Shown: positions 54,332 to 63,852, numbered from the stretch's first letter. The stretch is DNA of 64,000 nt from Mesorhizobium waimense (GCF_003601975.1 NZ_QZWZ01000008.1:62001-126000); one strand, 5' to 3'. The notes: generated from the sequence alone by a model not told the origin. Made by a program: numbers and translations.

Positions 54332-54924
54332 CGAACCACCCTCACCACCGTCCTATCCGACAGCAACGGCAAAAGCCGCGCCATGGTTTGCGCCGTCACC
54401 GCCACGCAGCCTTGCGTCGGCGTGAAGCCCGGCCGCGCCAGATGGAAGAAAATGGCGCTACCGCGCCCGCGCCGCCGTGGCGCAATGTTCCAGTCGAGCA
54501 CCAGGCAGGCATCATAGAGCCGATCGGTACGCCGCATCCGCTCGTGGCTGGCGCCATAGGGGATTTTCACCGGGCGATTGTAGTTGCGGTCGTCCGGCAC
54601 CTCGCACCAGCCGAGATCGGGGCCGATCAGCGCCATCGCCAGCCGGGTCCTGCGGCCGCCGGAAAACTGATCCCCACGAAAATAACCGGACAGGATCCGC
54701 ATGGGGCCAAGCGGCGTAGCGCCATCGCCTTCGCGCTTGTTGGCTGAAATGCCACCGCGCCCCAGGGCGCAGGCAAACACCAGGCGGCCGGCCTGCAAAA
54801 ACCCCTGACTGGGGTTGCCAGGCCTGGCGCGCACGCTGAGAACGCGCAGCCCTTTTGGCAAAAATGCGCCGGCTGCATTGCATGGACGTTTTTTCTTGTA
54901 TGATCGTGTCACGGAACAAATCAC
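54328..54924 (-). CDS. L,D-transpeptidase-family protein
   Basis: Up to 198 residues if the GTG at 54924 is used; the first 25 residues are unusual, so a later start is possible. The catalytic region reads AIFFHLARPGFTPTQGCVAVTAQTMARLL, with the Cys nucleophile in T-Q-G-C and a conserved His. The preceding RLYDACLVLDWN and GYFRGDQFSG match a group of YkuD-like proteins. No clear signal peptide is visible, so the proposed cell-wall role rests on family. Divergent from the response regulator gene 85 nt away. Confidence 0.8.
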   Translation of the reverse strand: MICSVTRSYKKKRPCNAAGAFLPKGLRVLSVRARPGNPSQGFLQAGRLVFACALGRGGISANKREGDGATPLGPMRILSGYFRGDQFSGGRRTRLAMALIGPDLGWCEVPDDRNYNRPVKIPYGASHERMRRTDRLYDACLVLDWNIAPRRRGRGSAIFFHLARPGFTPTQGCVAVTAQTMARLLPLLSDRTVVRVVR

Positions 54925-55008
54925 TGTGATCGGCTGTTCTGTCGGTCAGCTTCCGCATAAACGGGGGGCGGTCAACTGAATTTTCTTTTCAAAACAACGG
55001 ATTGATCC

Positions 55009-55692
55009 ATGACCTCACGCACCATTCTGATCGTTGACGACGATGACGACCTGCGCGGCACACTCGTCGAGCAACTGGCCCTCTACGAGGAATTCGACGT
55101 CCAGCAGGAAGCAACGGCCGCAAAAGGCGTCGCTGCGGCCCGCGGCGGCCTCGTCGACCTGCTCATCATGGATGTCGGCCTGCCCGACATGGACGGCCGC
55201 GAGGCCGTGAAAATCCTGCGCAAGGGCGGCTACAAGGCGCCCATCATCATGCTGACCGGGCACGATACCGATTCCGACACGATTCTCGGTCTCGAAGCCG
55301 GCGCCAACGACTATGTGACCAAGCCGTTCCGCTTTGCGGTACTGCTTGCCCGCGTCCGCGCCCAGCTGCGCCAGCACGAGCAGAGCGAGGACGCCACCTT
55401 CTCGGTCGGCCCCTACACTTTCAAGCCGAGCCAGAAGCTCCTGATCGACCAGCGCGGCGCCAAGGTGCGGCTGACCGAAAAGGAGGCCTCGATCATCAAG
55501 TATCTCTACCGCGCCGACCAGAAGGTGGTGACGCGCGATGTACTTTTGGAAGAGGTCTGGGGCTACAATTCCGGCGTCACCACGCACACGCTGGAAACCC
55601 ACGTCTACCGTCTGCGCCAGAAGATCGAGCGCGATCCTTCCAATGCCGAAATTCTTGTGACAGAAAGCGGCGGCTACAAGCTGGTTCCTTAA
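55009..55692 (+). CDS. OmpR-family response regulator (CenR-like)
   Basis: 227 residues. Receiver domain ILIVDDDDDLRGTLVEQL, phospho-acceptor Asp in LLIMDVGLPDMDG (about residue 53), IMLTGHDTDSDTILGLEAGANDYVTKPF with Thr and Lys; then an OmpR winged helix with VRLTEKEASIIKYLYRA and GVTTHTLETHVYRLRQKIE. It resembles the CenR regulators that control envelope integrity in alphaproteobacteria. There is no kinase gene beside it, as usual for cenR. Divergent to an L,D-transpeptidase, which would fit a cell-wall link. Confidence 0.88.
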   Translation: MTSRTILIVDDDDDLRGTLVEQLALYEEFDVQQEATAAKGVAAARGGLVDLLIMDVGLPDMDGREAVKILRKGGYKAPIIMLTGHDTDSDTILGLEAGANDYVTKPFRFAVLLARVRAQLRQHEQSEDATFSVGPYTFKPSQKLLIDQRGAKVRLTEKEASIIKYLYRADQKVVTRDVLLEEVWGYNSGVTTHTLETHVYRLRQKIERDPSNAEILVTESGGYKLVP

Positions 55693-55710
55693 ACTTTTCA
55701 TGATCCAATG

Positions 55711-55730
55711 AGCGGTCGGGCGGGACCGCT
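55711..55730 (+). terminator. Weak hairpin after the response regulator gene
   Basis: AGCGGTC and GACCGCT form a 7-bp stem 19 nt after the stop, followed by TTTC only. A terminator is plausible but incomplete. Confidence 0.35.
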
Positions 55731-55838
55731 TTCGGGTGCGATCCTGATGCTGGAGGGTGGTAGGATCGACTCCGAAACGCATCGGCCAAAGATCGGAATC
55801 GATTTTTGGAAAGCATGGTGCGTAGATTCAGGATGTTG

Positions 55839-55874
55839 GAGCGTCCTTTGCGTATCCAATGGGATGCGGCGCTC
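55839..55874. repeat. Small palindromic intergenic repeat
   Basis: GAGCG/CGCTC and, inside, CGTATCC/GGATGCG form a hairpin about 40 nt before the cNMP-binding gene. The sequence resembles a hairpin element I associate with rhizobial intergenic DNA. Identity should be treated as likely, not proven. Confidence 0.5.
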
Positions 55875-55914
55875 TAAGGGAGGGATTGGACTGACCGCTC
55901 GGGGACTTAGCTAG

Positions 55915-56370
55915 ATGGCGCTGGATGACGACATCCGTATCCTGTCCGCCGTGAGGCTCTTCGAGGGCTTCACGCAGGAACAGCTGCGCCTGCTCGCCTT
56001 CGGCGCCGAAACCACGCTGCTGCAGGCGCACCACAAGCTCTACCGCGAGGACGACGTGGCTGATTCGGCCTATATCGTGGTCAGCGGCCGCATCGTGCTC
56101 TATCGCGAGCAGAATGGCGACCGCATCCCCATCAACACGGTTGGTCCGGGCACCATGTTGAGCGAGCTGGCGCTGATTGCCGACACCAACCGGCTGACCA
56201 GCGCTTCCGCCGAGATCGATTCGGAAGTGCTGCGGCTCAGCCGCAAGATGTTCCGCCGCATCCTCGAAGAATACCCCGAGATCGCGGTGCAACTGCACCA
56301 GCGCATCCTGGAGGATTTTCAGGCGTTGATCCGTCGCATCGAGGAGCTGGCGCCGCGCTTTGCGGGGTAG
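55915..56370 (+). CDS. Cyclic-nucleotide-binding (Crp-like sensor) protein without HTH
   Basis: 151 residues. The cNMP-binding beta-roll is visible (FEGFTQEQLRLLAFGAETTLLQAHHKLYREDDVADSAYIVVSGRIVLY then GPGTMLSELALIADTNRLTSA with the glutamate of the phosphate cassette). A terminal helix RRILEEYPEIAVQLHQRILEDFQALIRRIEEL follows. No DNA-binding domain is present, so it may act as a regulator of another protein. Gene order next to the CenR-like regulator is kept in relatives. Convergent with xth (23-nt gap). Confidence 0.88.
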   Translation: MALDDDIRILSAVRLFEGFTQEQLRLLAFGAETTLLQAHHKLYREDDVADSAYIVVSGRIVLYREQNGDRIPINTVGPGTMLSELALIADTNRLTSASAEIDSEVLRLSRKMFRRILEEYPEIAVQLHQRILEDFQALIRRIEELAPRFAG

Positions 56371-56393
56371 GTTCGACTATGCGCCGACCACGC

Positions 56394-57200
56394 CTACTCT
56401 AAATCAAATCGCGCAATCACAGGCACATGGTCCGAGGGTCTTTCCCAACCGCGCGCCGGCCGCAGGATTTCATAGCCGGCAAAATGCTCGACCAGGTTCG
56501 GCGACGACCAGACGTGGTCGAGCCGGCGGCCGCGGTCCGATGCCTCCCAGTCCTGGGCGCGATAGCTCCACCAGGTGTAGAGCTTCTGCTCCTGCGGGAC
56601 GGTGAGCCGCATCAGATCGACCCAGTCGCCGGCGCGCCGCATCGCCTCGAAGCTTTCCGTCTCCACCGGCGTGTGGCTGACGACCTTGAGCAACTGCTTG
56701 TGCGACCAGACATCGTGCTCGAGCGGTGCGATGTTGAGGTCGCCGACCAAGATCGAGCCGGACATTTCATCATGTTCGGCGCGAATGGCGTTCATCTCGG
56801 CGACGAAATCGAGCTTGTGCCTGAACTTGCGGTTGATCTCCGGGTCGGGCTCGTCGCCGCCGGCAGGGACGTAGAAATTGTGCAGCAGGATCGCCTTGCC
56901 GCCGGCCCGCACGGTGACCGACAGATGCCGGCTGTCATCGATCTCGCAGAAGCGCCGCTTCTCGACCACTTCGATCGGACGCCGCGCCACCGTCGCGACG
57001 CCGTGGTAGCCCTTCTGGCCGTGGAAGGCGATGTGCCCGTAGCCAAGCTTGCGGAAAGCCTTTTCGGGAAACAATTCGTCGGGAACTTTCGTCTCCTGCA
57101 GACAGAGCACGTCAGGAGCCTGCTCGATAAGCAGGCGCTCGACGATCGGCATGCGCAAGCGAACGGAGTTGATGTTCCAGGTGGCGACGGAAAAGGGCAT
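56394..57200 (-). CDS. xthA: Exodeoxyribonuclease III
   Basis: 268 residues from the ATG at 57200. Family motifs: FSVATWNINSVRLR (residues 3-16), DVLCLQETKVPDELFP with the metal Glu, ILVGDLNIAPLEHDVWS, YTWWSYR and RRLDHVWSSPN, ending RPSDHVPVIARF with the catalytic Asp-His. It cuts at abasic sites and degrades 3' ends in base excision repair. Ribosome site weak. Confidence 0.94.
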   Translation of the reverse strand: MPFSVATWNINSVRLRMPIVERLLIEQAPDVLCLQETKVPDELFPEKAFRKLGYGHIAFHGQKGYHGVATVARRPIEVVEKRRFCEIDDSRHLSVTVRAGGKAILLHNFYVPAGGDEPDPEINRKFRHKLDFVAEMNAIRAEHDEMSGSILVGDLNIAPLEHDVWSHKQLLKVVSHTPVETESFEAMRRAGDWVDLMRLTVPQEQKLYTWWSYRAQDWEASDRGRRLDHVWSSPNLVEHFAGYEILRPARGWERPSDHVPVIARFDLE

Positions 57201-57314
57201 GCGATGGATCCGGGACAGCGCAAGACCCGCCACAGCCGGACAGGCTCTGACGGATGATGACGCCTTTTTGAAAGAGTCCGTCCCGGACCCTGCCAGCCGC
57301 AGCCGGCAAAGACA

Positions 57315-57340
57315 AGCCGGGCCGTGCTTGAAGCCCGGCT
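57315..57340 (-). terminator. Hairpin downstream of the LolA-like gene
   Basis: AGCCGGGC and GCCCGGCT pair across 10 nt; on the minus strand a TGTCTTT stretch follows. It lies 65 nt after the gene stop at 57405. Confidence 0.45.
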
Positions 57341-57404
57341 CAGGCTGCGGTCGGGGTTCGCCAAGATTCAGGTCAGACCGGCCTCACCTGAATAACGGCG
57401 TAAC

Positions 57405-58085
57405 CTAGCGCGTCTTGGTGTTCAACTCGCGGTTCGCGGTATAGTCGATAGCGAAGGTGTCGGGGGCGAAGCTGACGCCTTCCTTGACGTTGAAGATCAT
57501 CACCGTCGTGTCCTTGCCCTGCGCGTCGGTGATGGTCCACTGGCGCAGTTCGTAGGATTTCGGATCGAACATCATGGTGATCCTCGCATTGCCGAACACC
57601 GATTTGTCGGAGAGCTGGATGGTCGTCAGGTCGTCCTCTTCCTTGACGCTTTTGACGCGGTTGCCGGAGAGGTCGATCCTGTCGTCGAGCAACAGCTTCA
57701 GCGGCGTCTTCGACAGCGGATAGAGGTCTGACGTCTTCAGCTTCTTGTTGAGGATGACCACCGATTTGCCGTCGGAAATCACCCGGAAATTCGACGATCC
57801 GTCATAGTTGAAGCGGATCTTGCCTGGACGTTCCAGGAAGAACTTGCCGCCGGTCTGCTCGCCCTTCGGCCCGAACTGCACGAATTCGCCGGACATCGAT
57901 TTGACGGACGAAAAATGGTCGGCGATCTTCTGTGCCGCCGGCGGAACCGCGGCTTGCGCCGATGCCAGCAGCTGGAAACCGGGCACGACGTTGATGGCTG
58001 CGGCACCCGCAAGGACCATGCCGAGGCCAAGCACCTGACGGCGGGTTGGGGCAAAATCGCTATTGGCGAAAAATGAGTTTTTCAT
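57405..58085 (-). CDS. LolA-like outer-membrane lipoprotein carrier/sorting protein
   Basis: 226 residues from ATG 58085 (MKNSFF). The signal contains TRRQVLGLGMVLAGAAAINVV, which looks Tat-like, with processing probably after ASAQA. The mature fold has AQKIADHFSSVKSMSGEFVQFGPKGEQTGGKFFLERPGKIRFNYD and LKLLLDDRIDLSG, diagnostic for the LolA family (COG2834). It should shuttle lipoproteins through the periplasm, though alphaproteobacterial members are divergent. It follows ftsK. Confidence 0.88.
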   Translation of the reverse strand: MKNSFFANSDFAPTRRQVLGLGMVLAGAAAINVVPGFQLLASAQAAVPPAAQKIADHFSSVKSMSGEFVQFGPKGEQTGGKFFLERPGKIRFNYDGSSNFRVISDGKSVVILNKKLKTSDLYPLSKTPLKLLLDDRIDLSGNRVKSVKEEDDLTTIQLSDKSVFGNARITMMFDPKSYELRQWTITDAQGKDTTVMIFNVKEGVSFAPDTFAIDYTANRELNTKTR

Positions 58086-58235
58086 GCCGGTCACTCTCGT
58101 CTGTTGCGTATGTTGTAGCAGTCCGTGGACCCCCAGTTAGGCTTAAGTTTGGCGGGTCGCACAGCGCTCAGTCGCTTCAACGCGCCGGAAGGTTCAAAGG
58201 TTGCTCGCAGGCGCTGCGCAGCGCCTGCCGGCGCA

Positions 58236-60920
58236 TCAGAACTTGTCGTCCTCCGTCGGCACAAGGATCTCGCGCTTGCCGGCGTGGTTGGCCGGGCCGA
58301 CAATGCCTTCCTTCTCCATCTTCTCGATGATCGAGGCGGCGCGGTTGTAGCCGATGCCGAGCCGGCGCTGGATGTAGCTGGTTGAGGCCTTGCCGTCGCG
58401 CAGCACCACGGCCACCGCCTGGTCGTAGGGATCGTCGGAATCCTCGAAATTGCCGCCACCGCCGCCGCCGGACCCGCCTTTGCCGGACGGCTCATCGTCG
58501 TCGTCCTCGCCATCGTCCTCGGTGATGGCGTCGAGATACTCAGGCACGCCCTGCAGCTTCAGATGGGCAACGATCTTCTCGACCTCGTCGTCCGAGACGA
58601 ACGGCCCGTGCACGCGCTGGATGCGGCCGCCGCCGGCCATGTAGAGCATGTCGCCCATGCCGAGCAGCTGCTCTGCGCCCTGCTCGCCCAGAATGGTTCG
58701 GCTGTCGATCTTCGACGTCACCTGGAAGGAGATGCGGGTTGGGAAGTTGGCCTTGATCGTGCCGGTGATGACGTCGACCGAGGGACGTTGCGTGGCCATA
58801 ATGACATGGATGCCGGCGGCGCGTGCCATCTGCGCCAGGCGCTGCACGGCACCCTCGATGTCCTTGCCGGCGACCATCATCAGGTCGGCCATCTCGTCGA
58901 TGATGACGACGATGTAGGGCATCGGCTCGAGATCGAGGTTCTCCGTCTCGTAGATCGCCTCGCCGGTCTGGCGGTCGAAGCCGGTCTGCACCGTGCGGGA
59001 AATCTTCTCGCCCTTCTTCTCCGCCTGCTGGACGCGTGCGTTAAAACCGTCGATGTTGCGCACGCCGACCTTCGACATCTTGCGGTAGCGATCCTCCATC
59101 TCGCGCACGGTCCATTTCAGCGCCACCACCGCCTTCTTCGGATCGGTGACGACCGGCGTCAAAAGATGCGGGATGCCGTCATAGACCGAGAGTTCCAGCA
59201 TCTTCGGGTCGATCATGATCAGCCGGCAGTCCTGCGGCGTCAGCCGGTAGAGCAGCGACAGGATCATGGTGTTGATGGCGACCGACTTGCCGGAGCCGGT
59301 GGTGCCGGCGACCAGCACGTGCGGCATCTTGGCGATGTCGACGATGACAGCCTCGCCATTGATGGTCTTGCCGAGCGCCAGCGCGAGCTTGGCCTTGGTG
59401 GTCTCGAAATCGCGGCTGGCCATGATTTCGCGCAGGTAGACCGTCTCGCGCTTGGCGTTCGGCAGTTCGATGCCGATGGCGTTGCGGCCGGGCACGACGG
59501 CGACGCGGCAGGCGATCGCGCTCATCGAGCGGGCGATGTCGTCGGACAGGCCGATGACGCGCGACGATTTGATGCCGGGCGCGGGCTCGAGCTCGTAGAG
59601 CGTGACCACCGGCCCGGGACGGACATGGATGATCTCGCCCTTGACGCCGAAATCCTCCAGCACGCCCTCGAGCAGGCGGGCATTCTGCTCCAGCGCGTCC
59701 TTCGACAGGCTGGCGTCGCGCACCACGTTCTTCGGTTCGGACAGGAAATGCAGCGACGGCATTTCGAACGTTTCCGAGCCGATCAGCGAGGTTTGCGCCT
59801 CGCGCTGGATGCGGGCGCCGGCCACTGGACGCGGCGCCGGCGCCTCGACGCGGGTCGCGGCATCGGAGCGGAAGTTCTGCACCTTGGCGGTCGGGGCGGC
59901 GCGGCGCTGGATGGGCTCCTCGTCGGCAAAATCCATGTCGGCGTCGTCATTGTCGAACACGTCGTCATCGTCCGGGTCGACGGAAACGCTGCGGTCGTTG
60001 ACCATGGCGGCGAAGAATTCCGGCTCGACGCGGGCGCGGCCGCCCGGGCTCATCCGCGCCTCGGCATATTCAGCCGATTCGACGCGCTCGGCGGCGCGGC
60101 GCCAGGCAGTGGAGCGCTGCTCCATCTCCGGCTCGAACTCGTCGCGCTCCTGCTGGCGGCGCACGGCGCGGCGATGCATCCAGGCGCGCAGCGACAGCCA
60201 CCAATGGGTGATGGCGCCGAGTGCCAATATGCCTTCGTCGCCCTCATCCTCGTCATTGTCGAAGAGCAGGTCGTCCTCGCGCGGATCGGCGGCGGGCGCT
60301 GGCTCGAGCACCGCGAAGCCGTTCTTGCGCGCGATCAGCGCCGAGCCATAGGCAAACAGCCACAGCGCCGGCGCGGCAAACAGCACGGCAAGCACGCTGG
60401 CGAAGAGACCGGTCGGATAACCGCCGATGACCAGGCCGGGGATCTTCAGCACCATGTCGCCGAACACGCCGCCGAGCCCGGTTGGCAGCGGCCAGGTCTT
60501 GGGCGGTGTCACGCAGCCGGCGATAGCCGCCGCAACCAACGCGAAGCCGAACCAGGCGAGCCCTCGCTTCGGCAACCTGTCGACGCCGCGCGCGGAAAAC
60601 AGCAGATAGCCCCAGATCACCGTCGGCACCAGGGCGGCGACCGCGGCAAGACCGAAGAACTGCATGGCAAGGTCGGAGAAGACCGCGCCCGTATAGCCCA
60701 TGGCGTTGGTGACGATGTTGGCGGTGGCGTGGGAAAAGCTCGGATCGGCGACGTTCCAGGTGGCGAGGCTGGCGATGCCGAAGGCAACGAACACGAACAG
60801 GGCGACGCCGACCAACCGGCCGATCTGGCGCCGCGCGAATGCCTGGATGCCGTGCCCCGTATCGGTCAGCGCGAGCGGTGCTGAAGCCCCTGAACGCATG
60901 CCTCGTTCCCCGTCTGTCAT
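58236..60920 (-). CDS. ftsK: DNA translocase FtsK
   Basis: 894 residues if the ATG at 60920 is used; an ATG at 60899 with GGGGAACGAGG upstream is an alternative start. The N-terminal part has four membrane helices (residues about 30-190), then a linker rich in acidic residues and arginine to about 370. The motor domain contains Walker [17 protein letters not shown] (about 545), Walker [18 protein letters not shown] and [20 protein letters not shown]. The C-terminal gamma winged helix is [29 protein letters not shown]. It segregates chromosome ends at the division septum. Confidence 0.95.
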   Translation of the reverse strand: MTDGERGMRSGASAPLALTDTGHGIQAFARRQIGRLVGVALFVFVAFGIASLATWNVADPSFSHATANIVTNAMGYTGAVFSDLAMQFFGLAAVAALVPTVIWGYLLFSARGVDRLPKRGLAWFGFALVAAAIAGCVTPPKTWPLPTGLGGVFGDMVLKIPGLVIGGYPTGLFASVLAVLFAAPALWLFAYGSALIARKNGFAVLEPAPAADPREDDLLFDNDEDEGDEGILALGAITHWWLSLRAWMHRRAVRRQQERDEFEPEMEQRSTAWRRAAERVESAEYAEARMSPGGRARVEPEFFAAMVNDRSVSVDPDDDDVFDNDDADMDFADEEPIQRRAAPTAKVQNFRSDAATRVEAPAPRPVAGARIQREAQTSLIGSETFEMPSLHFLSEPKNVVRDASLSKDALEQNARLLEGVLEDFGVKGEIIHVRPGPVVTLYELEPAPGIKSSRVIGLSDDIARSMSAIACRVAVVPGRNAIGIELPNAKRETVYLREIMASRDFETTKAKLALALGKTINGEAVIVDIAKMPHVLVAGTTGSGKSVAINTMILSLLYRLTPQDCRLIMIDPKMLELSVYDGIPHLLTPVVTDPKKAVVALKWTVREMEDRYRKMSKVGVRNIDGFNARVQQAEKKGEKISRTVQTGFDRQTGEAIYETENLDLEPMPYIVVIIDEMADLMMVAGKDIEGAVQRLAQMARAAGIHVIMATQRPSVDVITGTIKANFPTRISFQVTSKIDSRTILGEQGAEQLLGMGDMLYMAGGGRIQRVHGPFVSDDEVEKIVAHLKLQGVPEYLDAITEDDGEDDDDEPSGKGGSGGGGGGNFEDSDDPYDQAVAVVLRDGKASTSYIQRRLGIGYNRAASIIEKMEKEGIVGPANHAGKREILVPTEDDKF

Positions 60921-60981
60921 GGACTGGCCGGGCGCAACACGCACTCCGGCAGATTCGGATGCCAGACTATCGGTGGGAAGG

Positions 60982-60996
60982 TTAAGGCCGCATTAA
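60982..60996. promoter_or_regulatory. Candidate CtrA box upstream of ftsK
   Basis: TTAA-GGCCGCA-TTAA matches the CtrA full-site pattern TTAA-N7-TTAA exactly, flanked by G and C to give GTTAA...TTAAC. It lies 62-76 nt before the ftsK start, with TATAGT next to it on the minus strand as a possible -10 element. Confidence 0.6.
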
Positions 60997-61084
60997 CTAT
61001 AAGAAGTTGAGGCGGCCAAAGTGCATCACCGTGAGTTGCGGACGCCTGCCGGAGCCCGCCTTTCCGAGCCGGACACGTCGACGC

Positions 61085-61116
61085 AAAAAAGCCTCGCGAG
61101 CCGGAGCCAGCGAAGC
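61085..61116 (-). terminator. Orphan intrinsic terminator, minus strand
   Basis: On the minus strand GCTTCGC and GCGAGGC pair (one G-T), and TTTTTT follows at once. The nearest upstream minus gene already has its own terminator at 61262-61290, so this one may end a small RNA. Confidence 0.5.
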
Positions 61117-61261
61117 CTTTCTTGAGGAGGGCGAAAGTGGGATTTGGCCCTCCGCTGATCCGGGGGTGGGATCGAGGCGCAAGCTAGCCGACAAACGATG
61201 CGCCTGTGGAATCACTCTGAATCACATTCGCTTGAAGCCTAGCAGGCCGGATCCATACCAA

Positions 61262-61290
61262 CAAAAAAGTGGCGGACCCGCGAGCCCGCC
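61262..61290 (-). terminator. Terminator of the small exported protein gene
   Basis: Minus-strand hairpin GGCGGGCT-CGCG-GGTCCGCC followed by ACTTTTTTGT, 50 nt after the stop at 61340. A second palindrome with arms GATCAGG and CCTGATC lies just before it at 61307-61330. Confidence 0.75.
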
Positions 61291-61339
61291 ATCGCTTGCT
61301 TGGAAAGATCAGGTCCGCGCGGGCCTGATCCTTGCCATC

Positions 61340-61615
61340 TCAGTTCGCGCCGCCGAGCGCCTGCAAATTGGCGCAGAATTCGGCATGCGGCTTGCTCATC
61401 GCCGCATCCTGGCATTCCTTCATCATCGCGTCCTGCTTGTCCTTGGCCATCGAGTCCCAGGCAGCCTTGAACTCGGCCTTGGGCTTCATGGTCTTCATGC
61501 CGCTGTCGACGAAGAACGGCGCCATGTTGTCCGGTGAGTCGAGAGCGCCGGCGAACGACACACCGCTGACCATGGAAAGAGCAAGCGCGCCAATGCAGAT
61601 ATTCCTGATATTCAT
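61340..61615 (-). CDS. Small exported protein, unknown function (91 aa)
   Basis: 91 residues with a signal peptide MNIRNICIGALALSMVSGVSFA; the mature 69-residue part contains two cysteines (KECQDAAMSKPHAEFCANL) that could form a disulfide in the periplasm. The body is helical and lysine-rich (KPKAEFKAAWDSMAKDKQDAMM). I do not recognise the family. AAGGAAA lies upstream of the ATG at 61615. It stands alone between amtB and ftsK on the minus strand and has its own terminator. Confidence 0.78.
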   Translation of the reverse strand: MNIRNICIGALALSMVSGVSFAGALDSPDNMAPFFVDSGMKTMKPKAEFKAAWDSMAKDKQDAMMKECQDAAMSKPHAEFCANLQALGGAN

Positions 61616-61776
61616 GAGATGGTTTCCTTCCCTGTTGTTCGCGAGCGCCCAAGCGGACGATCGCCACCCCAGTTCGGAACCGACCCGGCCGATGTTTCAG
61701 GCCGGATGCCTGAAGATGCGCCCGATCAACTGATTGTGATCGAGCCGCCGGGATTGGCGGCAGGCCGGCATCTAGA

Positions 61777-61837
61777 GCAATTCCAGGAAAAGTGTGCAGC
61801 GGTTTTCCGTCCGGAATTGCGCAAAAACAAAAGGTTA
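61777..61837. repeat. Interspersed palindromic repeat, copy 2
   Basis: GCAATTCC...GGAATTGC bracket a segment with matching AGGAAAA and TTTTCCG, giving an almost continuous hairpin. Very similar to 52829-52888, including the flanking run ACAAA. It lies just downstream of the amtB terminator on the minus strand. Confidence 0.85.
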
Positions 61838-61840
61838 GAC

Positions 61841-61870
61841 AAAAAAGAGGCCCGGACAAGTCCGGGCCTC
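61841..61870 (-). terminator. amtB terminator
   Basis: GAGGCCCGGAC and GTCCGGGCCTC form a perfect 11-bp stem with loop AA; on the minus strand TTTTTT follows. It lies 80 nt after the amtB stop. Confidence 0.9.
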
Positions 61871-61950
61871 AATGCGTGAGCCCTTTTCGGGAGCGTCACG
61901 ACGGGATGGGAGGATGCAGGGCGGCGCAAACCGCCCGGCACTGGCGAGGC

Positions 61951-63381
61951 TTACGAGTGATAGGCCGCTTCGCCATGCGAGGTGAGGTCGAGACCTTCGC
62001 GCTCTGCGTCGGCGGTCGGACGCAGACCAACGATCATATCGACGATCTTATAGAGGATGGCGCTGCCGATACCCGACCAGAGCACGGTCACAAGCACGCC
62101 TTTGCCCTGCGCCAGCAACTGGGTGGCCGTTCCGGCATAGCCGGCGGCGAAGTCGGCCGTCGAATAGTCGACGATGCCGGCACCGCCGAGGGCGGGGTTG
62201 ACCAGGATGCCGGTGCCGAGCGCGCCGATGATGCCGCCGACGCAGTGGACGCCGAAGACATCGAGGCTGTCGTCATAGTCGAACGTGTTCTTCACCACCG
62301 AGACGAAGAAGTAGCAGACGCAGGTGGCGACGATGCCGAGCACGATGGCACCCATCGGCCCGGCAAAGCCGGCAGCCGGCGTAACGGCGACGAGGCCGGT
62401 CACCGCGCCCGACACAGCGCCGAGCATGGAGGCCTTGCCGCGCAGCAGCGATTCAAGCACGATCCAGGTCACTGCCGCCGCCGCCGTGGCGACGAAGGTG
62501 TTGATCATGGCCAGCACCGCATAGGCGTTCGCTTCGAGGTTCGAACCGGCGTTGAAGCCGAACCAGCCGACCCACAGCAATGAAGCGCCAACCATGGTGA
62601 GCGTCATCGAGTGCGGCGCCATGATGTCCTTCTTGTAGCCGATGCGCTTGCCGATCATGAGCGCGCCGACGAGGCCGGCGATGCCCGCATTGATGTGAAC
62701 GACCGTGCCACCGGCGAAGTCGATGGCGCCGAAGCTGAAGATCAGCCCGGACGGATCGGAATAGGCGCTCGGACCACCCCAGAACCAGACCATATGCGCG
62801 ATCGGGAAGTAGACGAAAGTGACCCAGAGGATGACGAAAAGGATCAAGGCGGAGAATTTGACGCGTTCGGCGAAGGCGCCGACGATCAGCGCGGGCGTGA
62901 TGCAGGCGAAGGTCATCTGGAAGACGACGAACACCAGTTCAGGGATGGCGACGCCCTTGGTGAAGGTTTCCGACAGCGTCGATACGCTGACACCGGAGAG
63001 AAGCGCTTTGGAAAGGCCGCCGACGAAGGCGTTGCCGGCGGTGAAGGCGAGGCTGTAGCCGTAGAAAACCCAGATGATCATGACCACGCTGGTGATGGTG
63101 AAGACCTGCATCAGCACCGACAGCATGTTCTTGGTACGAACCAGGCCGCCATAGAAAAGGGCAAGGCCCGGAATGGTCATCAACAGCACCAGCACGGTGG
63201 AAATCATCATCCATGTGGTGTCGCCCTTGTCGACGGTGAAAGCGGGGGCTGCCGGCGCCGCCGCGGCGACGGCGGGAGCCGCTTCCTGCGCCAGCGCGGC
63301 GACCGTGCCCAACGCTCCGAGCGCGAACGAGCCCAGCAGCGCTGAGCGCGCCGCCGACTTCAAGGTGGAAGGTATGTTCAT
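61951..63381 (-). CDS. amtB: Ammonium transporter AmtB
   Basis: 476 residues from the ATG at 63381 (GGAGAG upstream). A cleavable N-terminal signal (SALLGSFALGALGTVAALAQ) precedes 11 membrane helices. Pore features are visible: the phenylalanine-rich gate, the first twin-His in YFPIAHMVWFWGG, the second in DVFGVHCVGGIIGALGTG, and the NH4+-site aspartate region in DFAGGTVVHINAGIAGLVGAL. It takes up ammonium and is blocked by deuridylylated GlnK, whose gene lies directly upstream. Confidence 0.96.
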   Translation of the reverse strand: MNIPSTLKSAARSALLGSFALGALGTVAALAQEAAPAVAAAAPAAPAFTVDKGDTTWMMISTVLVLLMTIPGLALFYGGLVRTKNMLSVLMQVFTITSVVMIIWVFYGYSLAFTAGNAFVGGLSKALLSGVSVSTLSETFTKGVAIPELVFVVFQMTFACITPALIVGAFAERVKFSALILFVILWVTFVYFPIAHMVWFWGGPSAYSDPSGLIFSFGAIDFAGGTVVHINAGIAGLVGALMIGKRIGYKKDIMAPHSMTLTMVGASLLWVGWFGFNAGSNLEANAYAVLAMINTFVATAAAAVTWIVLESLLRGKASMLGAVSGAVTGLVAVTPAAGFAGPMGAIVLGIVATCVCYFFVSVVKNTFDYDDSLDVFGVHCVGGIIGALGTGILVNPALGGAGIVDYSTADFAAGYAGTATQLLAQGKGVLVTVLWSGIGSAILYKIVDMIVGLRPTADAEREGLDLTSHGEAAYHS

Positions 63382-63412
63382 TGAACTCTCCATTGGAATA
63401 CGTGCTCGCTGC

Positions 63413-63757
<345 letters not shown>

Positions 63758-63836
63758 TCACCCTTTGCTGTTGCGGGTCCCCCGCGTTTGCACGACTTCG
63801 CCGATCCCAATGAGAGCCGGAGAGTGCCCGCTAGGA

Positions 63837-63852
63837 TTCAAGCTCCGTGCCA
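63837..63852 (-). promoter_or_regulatory. Candidate sigma-54 promoter of glnK-amtB
   Basis: On the minus strand TGGCACG-GAGC-TTGAA matches the consensus TGGCACG-N4-TTGCW except for A instead of C in the -12 element. The transcript would begin near 63826, about 75 nt before glnK. No clear NtrC site was found in the remaining 150 nt. Confidence 0.65.

Noticed and set aside
55708..55914. 68-codon open frame between the response regulator and the cNMP-binding gene
   Set aside because: It consists of a hairpin and a repeat-like palindrome, lacks a ribosome site, and has no protein-like pattern.
58563..60884. 773-codon open frame on the + strand opposite ftsK
   Set aside because: It mirrors ftsK, has the biased composition of an antisense frame and no recognisable domain or ribosome site.
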